Shown in pieces: positions 9,357 through 17,954 of a stretch of DNA of 64,000 nucleotides (its first letter is position 1; the number at the start of each line of letters is the position of its first letter). The position numbers were made by a program, and so were the translations under genes. This DNA comes from Corynebacterium gallinarum (GTDB lineage: Bacteria; Actinomycetota; Actinomycetes; Mycobacteriales; Mycobacteriaceae). The notes under the pieces were generated by a model, which saw only the letters and a list, made by a program, of their open reading frames with translations, was not told the origin of the DNA and made no database searches. Where the stretch lies: the NCBI RefSeq assembly GCF_014837045.1, contig NZ_JACSPR010000008.1:62001-126000 (forward strand). The letters are read 5' to 3'.

Positions 9357-9757
9357 TGACAGTGACCGCCACGGGTGCGGCGACACCGGATCTCGCCTGG
9401 CAGCGGTACCACTACCTGCAACGCTGGACCTCCTGGGCCCCGCACCTGACCGGGGTCGATGCTGAGACCCCCACCCTCATCGCCGGCACCCGGGGACGCG
9501 TGAAGATCCTCCGGGTAGCCACCGCGCGTTTCCGTATCCTGCGCGTCAACCCGCAGGCACGAACCTGGTCCTGGCGGGTCCGCTTCGGTCCACTGAACCT
9601 GCTGCTCGATCATGGCCTGGATGAACTGGCCACCGGCACCCGCGCCTGGGTGCGGATCCGGGGGCCGTGGCTGATCCTGGTGCTCTACCGGCCACTGATG
9701 TGGTGGGCGCTGCGCCGGCTGGCATCAGACACGAACCTAGGCGCGGATAAGACCTGA
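9347..9757 (+). CDS. SRPBCC (START-like) family protein
   Basis: A 136-residue protein resembling polyketide-cyclase/START-fold (SRPBCC) proteins: an early W-x-R-Y..L-x-x-W-T-S-W-A-P-H segment, then beta-strand-rich sequence and a final helix LVLYRPLMWWALRRL typical of the fold. Such proteins bind hydrophobic ligands. It starts inside the end of the DoxX-like gene (10-nt overlap) with an AGGAG site at 9335-9339. Its 3' end overlaps the convergent oxidoreductase gene by 21 bp. Confidence 0.65.
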   Translation: MGVMTVTATGAATPDLAWQRYHYLQRWTSWAPHLTGVDAETPTLIAGTRGRVKILRVATARFRILRVNPQARTWSWRVRFGPLNLLLDHGLDELATGTRAWVRIRGPWLILVLYRPLMWWALRRLASDTNLGADKT

Positions 9758-10987
9758 GATCGCCCGCGCCGCCCGGTCACCGGAGATCAACGCCCCGTTG
9801 ATGGAGGCGGTGTCACGGTGATCACCGGCGACGAAGATGTGTTCGCCCACCCGTTGGGATTGCCGGTCCACCAGGGGAGGGCGCTGCTCCGGAAGCGAAT
9901 GGGGAACATCGTGGCGGATGATCAGCTCCCAGTCGCCGGTGGAGGTGGCGTAGATCCGTTCCAGGTCCGCCCGCACCTCGGCTTCCGTCGCGGAACCCTC
10001 GCCCAGCAGGGCGGTCGCCTCGATGAGGTGCTGACCCGCGGGGGCGTAGGAGGGCGCGGCCGCGGACACCACCGCGGCGTGGAGCACGGGTCCCGCCGCA
10101 CCGCCTCCGGGCCGGGTGGCGTCCAGCCGGATGAATTTACCGGTATCCGGGGCCTCATCGGTACGGAACCACCAGGTCGCCAGACCCTTCATCCGCGGTG
10201 CCTCCACACCGGTCAGCTCGCCGGCACCCACCGGGTCGGTGGCCACCACCACGTAGCGGGCGGTGAAGGAACCGGCGTCGGTGTCCACCGTGACACCCTC
10301 ACCGGTCTCACTGATGCCGGTGACCGCATGACCGGTGAGGGGAGCGCGCTGCAGGCGGTCCACCAGCTGCTGTGGCAGGGCCTGCATGCCACCGCGTGGC
10401 AGTCCCGGGGAGCCGTAGGCGAAAGACCGCAGCAACAGGCGGGCGAGGTTGGCGGAGGTGGTGCCGTGGCCGTCGGCAAGCACCCCGGCGAGGAAGGTGT
10501 CCAGGACGTTGCGCCGCAGGGGCCCGGTGATCCCGGCGCGGTCCAGGGCCGCGGTCAGGGTGGTGTCACGGGTGGCCCGGGAGGAGATACTCTCGCTCAC
10601 GAGCGTCGGCCCCAGCCACCGGGCGAGGGCGAACAGCTCAACCGGGGAGAGGTAACCACTGCGCAGCGTCTGCGGGATAAGCCGTGGGTGACGCAGCGGG
10701 TGGGCGAGGGTGGAGATGCCCGTGTCATCGCGCAGCTGCACCCCGACGTCGAAATGCTGCATTCCCAGGGCCTTGAGATCCACCCAGTCACGCACCGCGC
10801 GGTAGGCGGGGTTGAGCACCTGGAAACCGCGGTCCAGCAGGAAACCGTCGATGTGGTCGGTGCGCACCCGGCCACCGATCTCCTGCTCGCGTTCCAGGAC
10901 CAGGACACCCAGTCCCTCCTCCTCCAACCTGCGTGCAGCCTGCAGGCCGGCCAGGCCCGCGCCGATGACAATGACATCCGTGTCCAT
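9737..10987 (-). CDS. FAD-dependent amine oxidase / phytoene-desaturase-like oxidoreductase
   Basis: A 416-residue flavoprotein. The Rossmann motif VIVIGAGLAGLQAARRL near the N-terminus, the following ERE-x-x-x-GGRVRT and the C-terminal VAGDHRDTASINGALISGDRAA identify the flavin amine oxidase / protoporphyrinogen oxidase-like superfamily. The substrate is unknown. Start ATG 10987 is preceded by AAGGAG; an open frame continues 87 bp upstream into the divergent gene's promoter. It faces the SRPBCC gene and overlaps its end by 21 bp. Confidence 0.8.
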   Translation of the reverse strand: MDTDVIVIGAGLAGLQAARRLEEEGLGVLVLEREQEIGGRVRTDHIDGFLLDRGFQVLNPAYRAVRDWVDLKALGMQHFDVGVQLRDDTGISTLAHPLRHPRLIPQTLRSGYLSPVELFALARWLGPTLVSESISSRATRDTTLTAALDRAGITGPLRRNVLDTFLAGVLADGHGTTSANLARLLLRSFAYGSPGLPRGGMQALPQQLVDRLQRAPLTGHAVTGISETGEGVTVDTDAGSFTARYVVVATDPVGAGELTGVEAPRMKGLATWWFRTDEAPDTGKFIRLDATRPGGGAAGPVLHAAVVSAAAPSYAPAGQHLIEATALLGEGSATEAEVRADLERIYATSTGDWELIIRHDVPHSLPEQRPPLVDRQSQRVGEHIFVAGDHRDTASINGALISGDRAARAISGLIRA

Positions 10988-11048
10988 GGTGCTCCTTCGG
11001 TACTTCCTCGTCCGGGATTTCCCCGTCCAATGATAGCCGTGTCGCAGG

Positions 11049-11061
11049 TAGCCTCGGGTGG
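11049..11061 (+). promoter_or_regulatory. -10 box for leaderless EEP gene
   Basis: TAGCCT at 11049-11054, then 7 nt, then ATG 11062; no ribosome site. Confidence 0.5.
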
Positions 11062-11940
11062 ATGAACCACGCACCCGATGCCGACCGGGAGGTGTCCATC
11101 ACCGCAGGTGAGTATCCACCCGCAACCCTCCATGTGATGACCTGGAATATCCGTCGCCTCATCCCGGGGCAGCTCACCCGCCGGGCGGACAGGTGGACAA
11201 CCCGCGCGCCACTGATCCGCGAGGCCCTGTCCGAGCTGCGCCCCACCATCCTGGGGGTGCAGGAGGCCCTGCCGGAGCAGACCGCCTTCCTCCAGCAGGT
11301 GCTGGGACCGTCCCACCGGTTCGTGGGGCGGGGGAGGGGACGTCACCACGCCGGTGAGGCCACGCCGATCTTCTATGACACCACGCAGCTGGAGCTGCTC
11401 GGCTGGGAACAACAGGCACTCTCCGATACCCCGGAGATCCCGGGATCGGTGTCCTGGGGCAATATCTTCCCCCGGGCGTTCGTCGCGGCGACCTTCCGGC
11501 ACCGGGCCACGGGTAACCGGTTCGTGGTTATCAACACCCACCTCGATCCTCTCTCCCGTCGCTCGCGGCTGCGTTCCGCCCGGGCCATCCGTGACCACAT
11601 CCGCTCCACGCAGCTGCCCGCGGTGGTCACCGGTGACGTCAACGCACATCAACGCAGTGCCACATTCCAGGCCTTCACCAGCACCAATGTCCTCACCGAC
11701 ACCTGGGCCACTGCTGCCGGCCACCTCACCGCCGAGTGGGGCACCTTCCCCAACTACCGCGACCCGACGCCGGGAGGTAAACGCATCGACTGGATCCTCA
11801 GCACGCGCGACTGGCAGGTTCACAGGGCAGGGATTAACGCGCGGCAGTACGCTGGCGCGTGGGCATCTGATCATCTCTCTGTCCATGCACTGCTGATTCC
11901 ACCGGGAGAAACAGGAAATGACGACCCCCATGATCGATAA
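11062..11940 (+). CDS. Endonuclease/exonuclease/phosphatase family hydrolase
   Basis: A 292-residue protein of the Mg-dependent EEP superfamily (DNase I / exonuclease III / sphingomyelinase fold). Visible family landmarks are MTWNIRR (Asn metal/phosphate site), GVQEAL (catalytic Glu), INTHLDPLS (His), TGDVNAH (Asp/Asn) and the final ASDHLSVHA (Asp-His pair). No signal peptide, so probably cytoplasmic. Nucleic acid, phospholipid or sugar-phosphate substrates are all possible. The next gene overlaps its end by 23 nt. Confidence 0.8.
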   Translation: MNHAPDADREVSITAGEYPPATLHVMTWNIRRLIPGQLTRRADRWTTRAPLIREALSELRPTILGVQEALPEQTAFLQQVLGPSHRFVGRGRGRHHAGEATPIFYDTTQLELLGWEQQALSDTPEIPGSVSWGNIFPRAFVAATFRHRATGNRFVVINTHLDPLSRRSRLRSARAIRDHIRSTQLPAVVTGDVNAHQRSATFQAFTSTNVLTDTWATAAGHLTAEWGTFPNYRDPTPGGKRIDWILSTRDWQVHRAGINARQYAGAWASDHLSVHALLIPPGETGNDDPHDR

Positions 11941-12541
11941 TTTCATCCGCCCGCCGAGGGGCCTGACCGAGACGGTCGCGGATCTCATCCGCATCGGTGG
12001 GGTGTTGAGTTTCTTCGTCGCTCTGGCCTTCTTCGAACTCACCGAGGCTGCCGTCATCGCGTTCACCCTGCCGGGGATGCTCATCGCGCGGTTTCTCGGC
12101 ATGACACCGATACCGGATGCGATCCTCACCACCAGTCTCATCATCGCCGCCTGGAGTAATGTCTTTGAGCTCTACACCTCCATCGCCTGGTGGGACATGG
12201 TCATCCACTTCATCTGCGCCGGGGGACTGGCCGTGGCCGCCTATGTCTACCTCGCAAGGATCGGTGCGGTGCCCCCACCGGGCACCCACCGGGTCGCCGC
12301 TATCGCCCTGACCACCTCGCTCGGATTGTCTCTGGGCGTGTTGTGGGAGGTGGTGGAATGGGTTGGTTTCACGTATGTCACCTCCCAGATCTATGTCACC
12401 TACGAGGACACCATCAGCGATCTCGTCGTCGGCGGTCTCGGCGCGCTGGTCTGCGGTGTCGCGGTCGCGCACGTGCCCCTGGTGCGTGAGGAGCAGGTGC
12501 CCGCGTCCCCCCAGCTCGAGTGCTTGTCGACGTCCCCCTGA
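11918..12541 (+). CDS. DUF2238-like integral membrane protein
   Basis: A 207-residue protein with about six hydrophobic segments and the family-like motifs WWDMVIHF, LWEVVEW and YEDTISDLVVGGLGAL (YjdF/DUF2238 type). Function unknown. It starts 23 nt inside the EEP gene with a GGAG site, so the two are translationally coupled. The C-terminal tail after the last membrane segment is short and ends within an 11-mer repeat copy (12522-12532). Confidence 0.65.
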   Translation: MTTPMIDNFIRPPRGLTETVADLIRIGGVLSFFVALAFFELTEAAVIAFTLPGMLIARFLGMTPIPDAILTTSLIIAAWSNVFELYTSIAWWDMVIHFICAGGLAVAAYVYLARIGAVPPPGTHRVAAIALTTSLGLSLGVLWEVVEWVGFTYVTSQIYVTYEDTISDLVVGGLGALVCGVAVAHVPLVREEQVPASPQLECLSTSP

Positions 12542-12624
12542 CACCCATTCAGGGAACAATCCGGCACCGCCACCCGTTGCACCGACTACACCGAAACACC
12601 ATCTGAGAGGATCCACACCACCAC

Positions 12625-13725
12625 ATGGGCACCCACGACTCCGACCACCCGCTGTACTCACCGGTCACCCTCGGACACCTTGAGCTGAATAACCGCATCA
12701 TCATGGCTCCGCTGACCCGGATCAGGGCGAACACCGACGGCACCCCGACGGAGATGATGAGGGAGTACTACGCCCAGCGCGCGGACTTCGGGATGATCAT
12801 CACGGAGGGCACCTGGCCGATTCAGGAGGGCCGCACCTGGGGTCAGCAACCGGGAATCGAGACGGCTGAGCACGTCACCGCCTGGCGTGAGATCACCGAT
12901 GCCGTCCACGAGCGTGGCGGGAAGATCATCATGCAGCTCATGCACGGTGGGCGCATCTCCCACCCGGAACTCACCGGCACGGGACGCACCGTCGCACCGA
13001 GTGCCATCGCCGCCCCGGACCCCATCCGTATCTCCACCGGCAAGGTGGATCCGGTGATCCCGCATGAGCTGGGACTGGATGAGCTGGCCACCGTCATCGA
13101 CCAGTTCGTCGCCGGTGCCCGCAATGCGATGGCCGCCGGCATGGACGGTGTCCAGGTCCACGGTGCCAACGGTTACCTGCTCCACGAGTTCCTGGCTCCC
13201 ACCACCAACCTGCGCGGTGACGCCTATGGAGCCAGCCCGGAAAAGCGCGCCCGCTTCGTCGCCGAGGTGGTCACCGCGGTGGCCCGCGAGATCGGTGCCG
13301 GCAACACCGGCCTGCGACTGTCCCCGCAGCACAACATCCAGGGTGCAATCGAAACCGATGACGCCGATGTCCTGGCCACCTACACCGCGCTGGCACGCAG
13401 CCTGAAGCACCTGGGTCTGGCCCATGTCGAGCTGGTCCACCACGAGCCGGAAGGCGAGCTGATCCAGACGCTGCGCCGCGAATTCGGCGCACCGCTCATC
13501 GTCAACACCGGTTTCAGCAGGTTCACACAGCGGGAGGCGGTGGAGGAACTCGTCGACAAGCAGGCCGCCGACGCGGTCTCGGTGGGGCGCCTCGCACTGG
13601 CCAACCCCGACCTGGTGCGCCGCTGGCAGCTGGACGGACCCCTCAACGAGCCGAACCCCGAGACCTTCTACGTGGGCGGGGAGAAGGGCTACACCGACTA
13701 CCCCGTCATGGAGTACAGCCTATAA
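12625..13725 (+). CDS. Old Yellow Enzyme family NAD(P)H:flavin oxidoreductase
   Basis: A 366-residue FMN enzyme of the OYE/NemA family. It shows PLTRIRA near the N-terminus, QLMHGGRISHPE, the FMN/substrate pair region VHGANGYLLHEFLAPTTNLRGDAYG, and the C-terminal phosphate site (VNTGFSR, VSVGRLALANPDLV). These enzymes reduce activated alkenes such as enones, maleimides and nitro compounds. The ATG at 12625 has a weak GAGAGGA site. Its last 6 nt overlap the convergent gene. Confidence 0.9.
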   Translation: MGTHDSDHPLYSPVTLGHLELNNRIIMAPLTRIRANTDGTPTEMMREYYAQRADFGMIITEGTWPIQEGRTWGQQPGIETAEHVTAWREITDAVHERGGKIIMQLMHGGRISHPELTGTGRTVAPSAIAAPDPIRISTGKVDPVIPHELGLDELATVIDQFVAGARNAMAAGMDGVQVHGANGYLLHEFLAPTTNLRGDAYGASPEKRARFVAEVVTAVAREIGAGNTGLRLSPQHNIQGAIETDDADVLATYTALARSLKHLGLAHVELVHHEPEGELIQTLRREFGAPLIVNTGFSRFTQREAVEELVDKQAADAVSVGRLALANPDLVRRWQLDGPLNEPNPETFYVGGEKGYTDYPVMEYSL

Positions 13726-14757
13726 CCCCACCGGGGGCGAGAAAGTGACCTCCGGCCCCAGCCCGCGCCGCGTCAGCTCCTGCTGCGCGCGGTCCAGACT
13801 GCCGTGCTCCAGGGCTGCCAGCGACGTCTGCCCCGACCACACATGACGGCCGAAGCGTCGGACCTCGATGCTGAGCTCACCGGCCAGATGTTCCAGATCG
13901 CCCGCGGTGTTGCGGTGCTCGCTGGGCAGGGGCACGGGCAGGATGAAGGCCTGGTCCAGGGGAGCGGTGGCATTGATCTCCACCTGCCAGCCGAACCCCC
14001 GGCCCGAGAGCTCCCACCGGTCATCGCTGGTGCGGGTGTCCACCGGGCTGATCACGGGATTGCCCAGCCGGAACACCCGCCCACCGGGCAGTTTCACCGC
14101 CAGTCCGGTGACCTCCGTGCGCAACGGGCCGCTGTGGATCTTCCCACCGGCGAACGCCACGCAGGCATCCGGTTCGGCGAAGCCCTGCGCCTGACCCCAC
14201 CACCAGGATTCCGGGAACCCCTCCCGACCCCAGTTCTTCTCCGCGTACACCTGGGCATTGGTGAACTCCCACGTCTCATCACCCACGATGGCTGTTCCGG
14301 ATGCCTTCCCACCCAGCAGCCACGGATGCCAGTACTGGTTGAGGGCGGGCACCATCTGGAAGATGCTGGAACCACCCGCCGCACGGTGGGGCCAGGGAGT
14401 CAGATCGGTGAAGCGGATATCCAGGCGCGCATCGGGGCCCAGATCCACCCGGAGCCGGCGCCGGTTGCCCTCGAAGGCGCCGTCACCACCTTCCACCCCC
14501 AGCCCATCCGGATCAGCCCACGCCCCGTCAAGGGCATCGGTGCGGATGAACCCAGTCGGCCAGGCGGCGTACCCCACCGTCGCCCACGGGCCGTCCGGCC
14601 CCTGGTTCACCCCGCACAGCGCGATGATGACGCGGCCGGTGACAGGATCGGTGATGCGCCAGAAATACCCTTCCATGGACACTCCCTCGTGGGCGGGCAG
14701 GGGATCACCGAAGAGCAGATCAGCTCCGGTGGCGCGGTATCTCTTCAGCAGGCTCAT
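13720..14757 (-). CDS. Tocopherol cyclase-like (lipocalin-fold) protein
   Basis: A 345-residue protein with the tocopherol cyclase family pattern: an N-terminal EGYFWRITDP, central WHPWLLGG, YAEKNWGREGFPESWWWGQAQGF and repeated Trp-rich strands. Plant and cyanobacterial members cyclise tocopherol precursors; actinobacterial members are uncharacterised and there is no tocopherol pathway here, so it may act on another prenyl-quinone or lipid. Start 14757 is set by a -10 box exactly 7 nt upstream; the frame extends further but runs across the divergent promoter. Confidence 0.7.
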   Translation of the reverse strand: MSLLKRYRATGADLLFGDPLPAHEGVSMEGYFWRITDPVTGRVIIALCGVNQGPDGPWATVGYAAWPTGFIRTDALDGAWADPDGLGVEGGDGAFEGNRRRLRVDLGPDARLDIRFTDLTPWPHRAAGGSSIFQMVPALNQYWHPWLLGGKASGTAIVGDETWEFTNAQVYAEKNWGREGFPESWWWGQAQGFAEPDACVAFAGGKIHSGPLRTEVTGLAVKLPGGRVFRLGNPVISPVDTRTSDDRWELSGRGFGWQVEINATAPLDQAFILPVPLPSEHRNTAGDLEHLAGELSIEVRRFGRHVWSGQTSLAALEHGSLDRAQQELTRRGLGPEVTFSPPVGL

Positions 14758-14835
14758 AGACCCCAGTACAACACACCTGGTGTGAGCTGCGCCACCATTT
14801 CTCCAGCGCCTGGTTGGGGTGCGACAATGAACCCC
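14758..14835. promoter_or_regulatory. Divergent leaderless promoters
   Basis: For the minus-strand gene, TGTACT (plus-strand 14765-14770) lies 7 nt before ATG 14757. For the plus-strand ABC-F gene, GACAAT (14823-14828), preceded by an extended TGC, lies 7 nt before ATG 14836. Only 78 bp separate the two coding regions. Confidence 0.5.
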
Positions 14836-16479
14836 ATGACAGCAACCCTCGTGGCCAGTGACCTCGCCGGCGGCCACGGCCACCGCACCCTGTTCCATTC
14901 CCTCAACCTCACCGTCGCCCCCGGGGACGTCGTGGGCGTGGTGGGGGCCAACGGCGCCGGGAAGACCACCCTGTTGCGCATCCTCGCGGGCGTGGATGAA
15001 CCCCAGGCGGGTTCCGTGTCCCTGTCACCCGCCGACGCTTTCGTCGGGTGGCTGCCCCAGGAGCATGAGCGTGTGGAGGGTGAAACCATCGCAGGCTACG
15101 TGGCACGGCGCACCGGGTGTGCCCAGGCCACCGCAGACATGGATGAGGCGGCCGCAGCGTTCGGTGAGGATGACTCGGCCGCCGATGCCTACTCTCTCGC
15201 ACTCGACCGGTGGCTGGCCAGTGGTGCCGCCGACCTGGAGGAACGCCTCCCGGTGGTCCTCGCCGACCTCGGTTTCGAGGTGGGTGCGGGCCTGGATGAG
15301 CAGCTGATGACCTCCCTGTCCGGCGGCCAGGCCGCCCGCGTCGGCCTCGCCGCCCTCCTGCTCTCCCGGTTCGACATTGTGCTTCTCGACGAACCGACCA
15401 ATGACCTCGACCTCGACGGTCTGGAACGCCTGGAGAACTTCGTCCAGGGCCTGCGCGGCGGTGTCGTGCTGGTCAGCCACGACCGTGAATTCCTGGCCCG
15501 GTGTGTCACCCAGGTCCTGGAACTGGACCGCGCGCAGGACACCAACCGGGTCTTCGGCGGTGGCTATGACGCCTACCTGGAGGAACGCGCCACCCTGCGC
15601 CGCCAGGCCCGGGAGAAGTACGAGGAGTTCGCCGAGAAGAAGGCCGACCTGGTCGGGCGTGCCCGCACCCAGCGGGAATGGTCCAGCCAGGGCGTGCGCA
15701 ACGCCATCAAGAAGGCCCCCGACAACGACAAGCTCCGGCAGCGCGCCTCCACCGAATCCAGCGAGAAACAGGCTCAGAAGGTCCGCCAGATGGAAAGCCG
15801 GATCGCCCGCCTCGATGAGGTGGCCGAACCCCGCAAGGAATGGACCCTGGAGTTCAACATCGCCGCCGCGGAACGCTCCGGTTCGGTGGTCTCCACCCTC
15901 AATGGTGCCGTGATCCGGCAGGGGGAATTCACCCTCGGCCCGGTATCACTCCAGATCAACGCCCGGGAACGCATCATCATCACCGGGCCCAACGGGGCCG
16001 GGAAATCCACCCTGCTGCGGCTGCTGCTCGGGCGGCAGACCCCCGATGAGGGCACTGCCAGTCTGGGCTCCGGGGTGCACATCGGTGAGATCGACCAGGC
16101 CCGCACCATCCTCGCCGGTGAGCAGCCACTCGTGGACTCCTTCGAGGCCGCCGTGCCGGAGATGACCGCCAGTGAGGTGCGGACCCTGCTGGCCAAGTTC
16201 GGGTTGACCGCTGATCATGTCCATCGGCCCGTCGACAAGCTCTCACCCGGTGAGCGCACCCGCGCCGGGATGGCGCTGCTGCAGGCCCGCGGCGTCAACC
16301 TGCTGGTCCTGGATGAACCGACCAACCACCTGGACCTGCCCGCCATTGAGCAGCTGGAGCAGGCGCTGGAGACCTACGACGGCACCCTGCTGCTGGTCAC
16401 CCACGACCGCCGCATGCTGGACACCGTCGGCACCGACCGTCACTGGCAGGTGGTGGACGGTCAGGTCAGCGAGCTCTAA
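14836..16479 (+). CDS. ABC-F family ATPase (ribosome-associated type)
   Basis: A 547-residue soluble protein with two ATP-binding cassettes and no membrane segment. Cassette 1: Walker A GANGAGKTT, signature LSGGQ, Walker B LLDEPTNDLD. A charged linker (about residues 250-320, rich in Lys/Arg/Glu) connects to cassette 2: Walker A GPNGAGKST, signature LSPGE, Walker B LDEPTNHLD. This is the ABC-F layout; members act on the ribosome (translation restart, or antibiotic protection). The nearby macrolide-kinase-like gene makes a protection role worth a look, but nothing proves it. An alternative ATG at 14827 is disfavoured by the leaderless -10 box. Confidence 0.88.
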   Translation: MTATLVASDLAGGHGHRTLFHSLNLTVAPGDVVGVVGANGAGKTTLLRILAGVDEPQAGSVSLSPADAFVGWLPQEHERVEGETIAGYVARRTGCAQATADMDEAAAAFGEDDSAADAYSLALDRWLASGAADLEERLPVVLADLGFEVGAGLDEQLMTSLSGGQAARVGLAALLLSRFDIVLLDEPTNDLDLDGLERLENFVQGLRGGVVLVSHDREFLARCVTQVLELDRAQDTNRVFGGGYDAYLEERATLRRQAREKYEEFAEKKADLVGRARTQREWSSQGVRNAIKKAPDNDKLRQRASTESSEKQAQKVRQMESRIARLDEVAEPRKEWTLEFNIAAAERSGSVVSTLNGAVIRQGEFTLGPVSLQINARERIIITGPNGAGKSTLLRLLLGRQTPDEGTASLGSGVHIGEIDQARTILAGEQPLVDSFEAAVPEMTASEVRTLLAKFGLTADHVHRPVDKLSPGERTRAGMALLQARGVNLLVLDEPTNHLDLPAIEQLEQALETYDGTLLLVTHDRRMLDTVGTDRHWQVVDGQVSEL

Positions 16480-16487
16480 CCGGTGTT

Positions 16488-17849
16488 CTAATCCAGTGGC
16501 ACGATGGTGATGTCGGTCAGGGACTCGGCCAGCTCGACCTCGGGTGCCGGGGTGACCTCGACCTGCTGGACCTCGATGACATCCTGGTTGCCGACCGACG
16601 TGTCCAGGGTGCGCATCATGCTGCGGGCATTAGGCGCCTCCGGTGTCCCGGTGCCGAAGAATTTGTCCAGTCCCTGGACGTTGAACTGGGTGGACATGTA
16701 GCGGCTGTTGTTGCTGGTGTTCCACTGCGAGACCACCAGATCCATGTTGCCCAGGGTGGAACCCGGGGTGATATAACCGCCGTAGAGCTGGGTGAAGTTG
16801 CTCGGGGACTGGGCCTCACCCCAGCCGCCGAAACCGGAGACCACGACGTTGGCGGGTGCGATCTCATTCCAGTCCCGCTCGATCTCCTTGGAGATGCGCA
16901 CCTCGATGGCCATGGTCTCGGCGTTGAACATCGCCAGCACCCAGTGCCCCTCGATGTAGCGCAGCGACATCTCCCCGGCCTTCACCCGGTCACTGAGGAT
17001 CGGGGTGATGCGTGATCCCCAGGATCCGGTGCCATCGGAGTTGAGGGAGTAGTGCTGCCACTTGTTGCGGTCATCGATGTCATAGGGACGGAAGCGGGTG
17101 AGGTAGACATCGTCGTTGCGCTTGAACTCCGAGGACATCATGTACACCCAGTCGTTGGCCTGGTCATAGTCCCAGGTGATCAGGTTGGCCTTCCCATCCA
17201 GGTAGCTGGTGGGGATGGTGGCGATGCTGCGCCACGTGCGTCCCTGGTCGGTGGATTCCCAGATCTGGGTGCGCAGGACATTGCCCACGCCCTCATTCCA
17301 CATCGCCTGCATGTAGAGGTTGCCGTTGATGTTCATAACATCAGAGGGCAGCAGGGTCAGGCCGCGGTCATTGTGGGAGTAGTTGACCAGCTGTTCCACC
17401 TGCCAGCTGTCATTGAGGGGGCGTTTGATCACGATGCGCCCGTCAGCGTCCATCTCTGCGATAACACCGATGGGACTCAACCAGTCACCCTGGCCGAAGG
17501 TGGCACCGCGGAAGGAATCACCGAAGATGATGGCGAATTCCCCGCCGTCACCCAGCCAGGTCATGGTGCCGAGATCACCCGTCATCACGCCCACATGGTT
17601 GGAGATACCCGGTCCGAGCACATCACCGATGAGGTTGACCACCAGTCCATCCGAGATGTCCTTGGTCCACGGGGTGGCGGGGTCGGCGGGTCGGTGGGGT
17701 GCGCCGGAGGATCCTGAGGCGCTGCTGGACCCGGTGGAACCGGATGAGCCCGGGGAGAACGCGGACTGGGCGAGCGCCCCGGGGGAGAGGGCAGCACAGG
17801 TGAGCGCCCCGGTCACGATCAGTGTGAGGGCGCGGACAGACTTAGACAT
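16488..17849 (-). CDS. Secreted DUF4185 protein
   Basis: A 453-residue exported protein. Residues 1-27 form a signal peptide ending in ALA, followed by a Ser/Gly-rich linker (about 30-55) and a large domain with WLGDGGEFAIIFGDSFRG, WDYDQANDWVYMMSSEF and LRYIEGHWVLAMFNAETM, the beta-propeller-like DUF4185 pattern common in corynebacterial and mycobacterial secreted proteins. Function is unknown, possibly glycan binding or hydrolysis in the cell envelope. It is convergent with the ABC-F gene, 8 bp apart, with no clear terminator between them. Confidence 0.8.
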   Translation of the reverse strand: MSKSVRALTLIVTGALTCAALSPGALAQSAFSPGSSGSTGSSSASGSSGAPHRPADPATPWTKDISDGLVVNLIGDVLGPGISNHVGVMTGDLGTMTWLGDGGEFAIIFGDSFRGATFGQGDWLSPIGVIAEMDADGRIVIKRPLNDSWQVEQLVNYSHNDRGLTLLPSDVMNINGNLYMQAMWNEGVGNVLRTQIWESTDQGRTWRSIATIPTSYLDGKANLITWDYDQANDWVYMMSSEFKRNDDVYLTRFRPYDIDDRNKWQHYSLNSDGTGSWGSRITPILSDRVKAGEMSLRYIEGHWVLAMFNAETMAIEVRISKEIERDWNEIAPANVVVSGFGGWGEAQSPSNFTQLYGGYITPGSTLGNMDLVVSQWNTSNNSRYMSTQFNVQGLDKFFGTGTPEAPNARSMMRTLDTSVGNQDVIEVQQVEVTPAPEVELAESLTDITIVPLD

Positions 17850-17954
17850 GGAGGGTTCTTTTCACGGCGAGGGGGAGGTTATGCGGTACAAATCCAGCCA
17901 CATAACGGAACAAGCCGAAATTTTATCAAGAGCCACCCGGAAGTGCAGGTTTAC

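Noticed and set aside
13804..14835. 344-residue N-terminal extension of the ABC-F frame
   Set aside because: Lies antisense to the tocopherol-cyclase-like gene and has no domain; the ABC-F start is at 14836.
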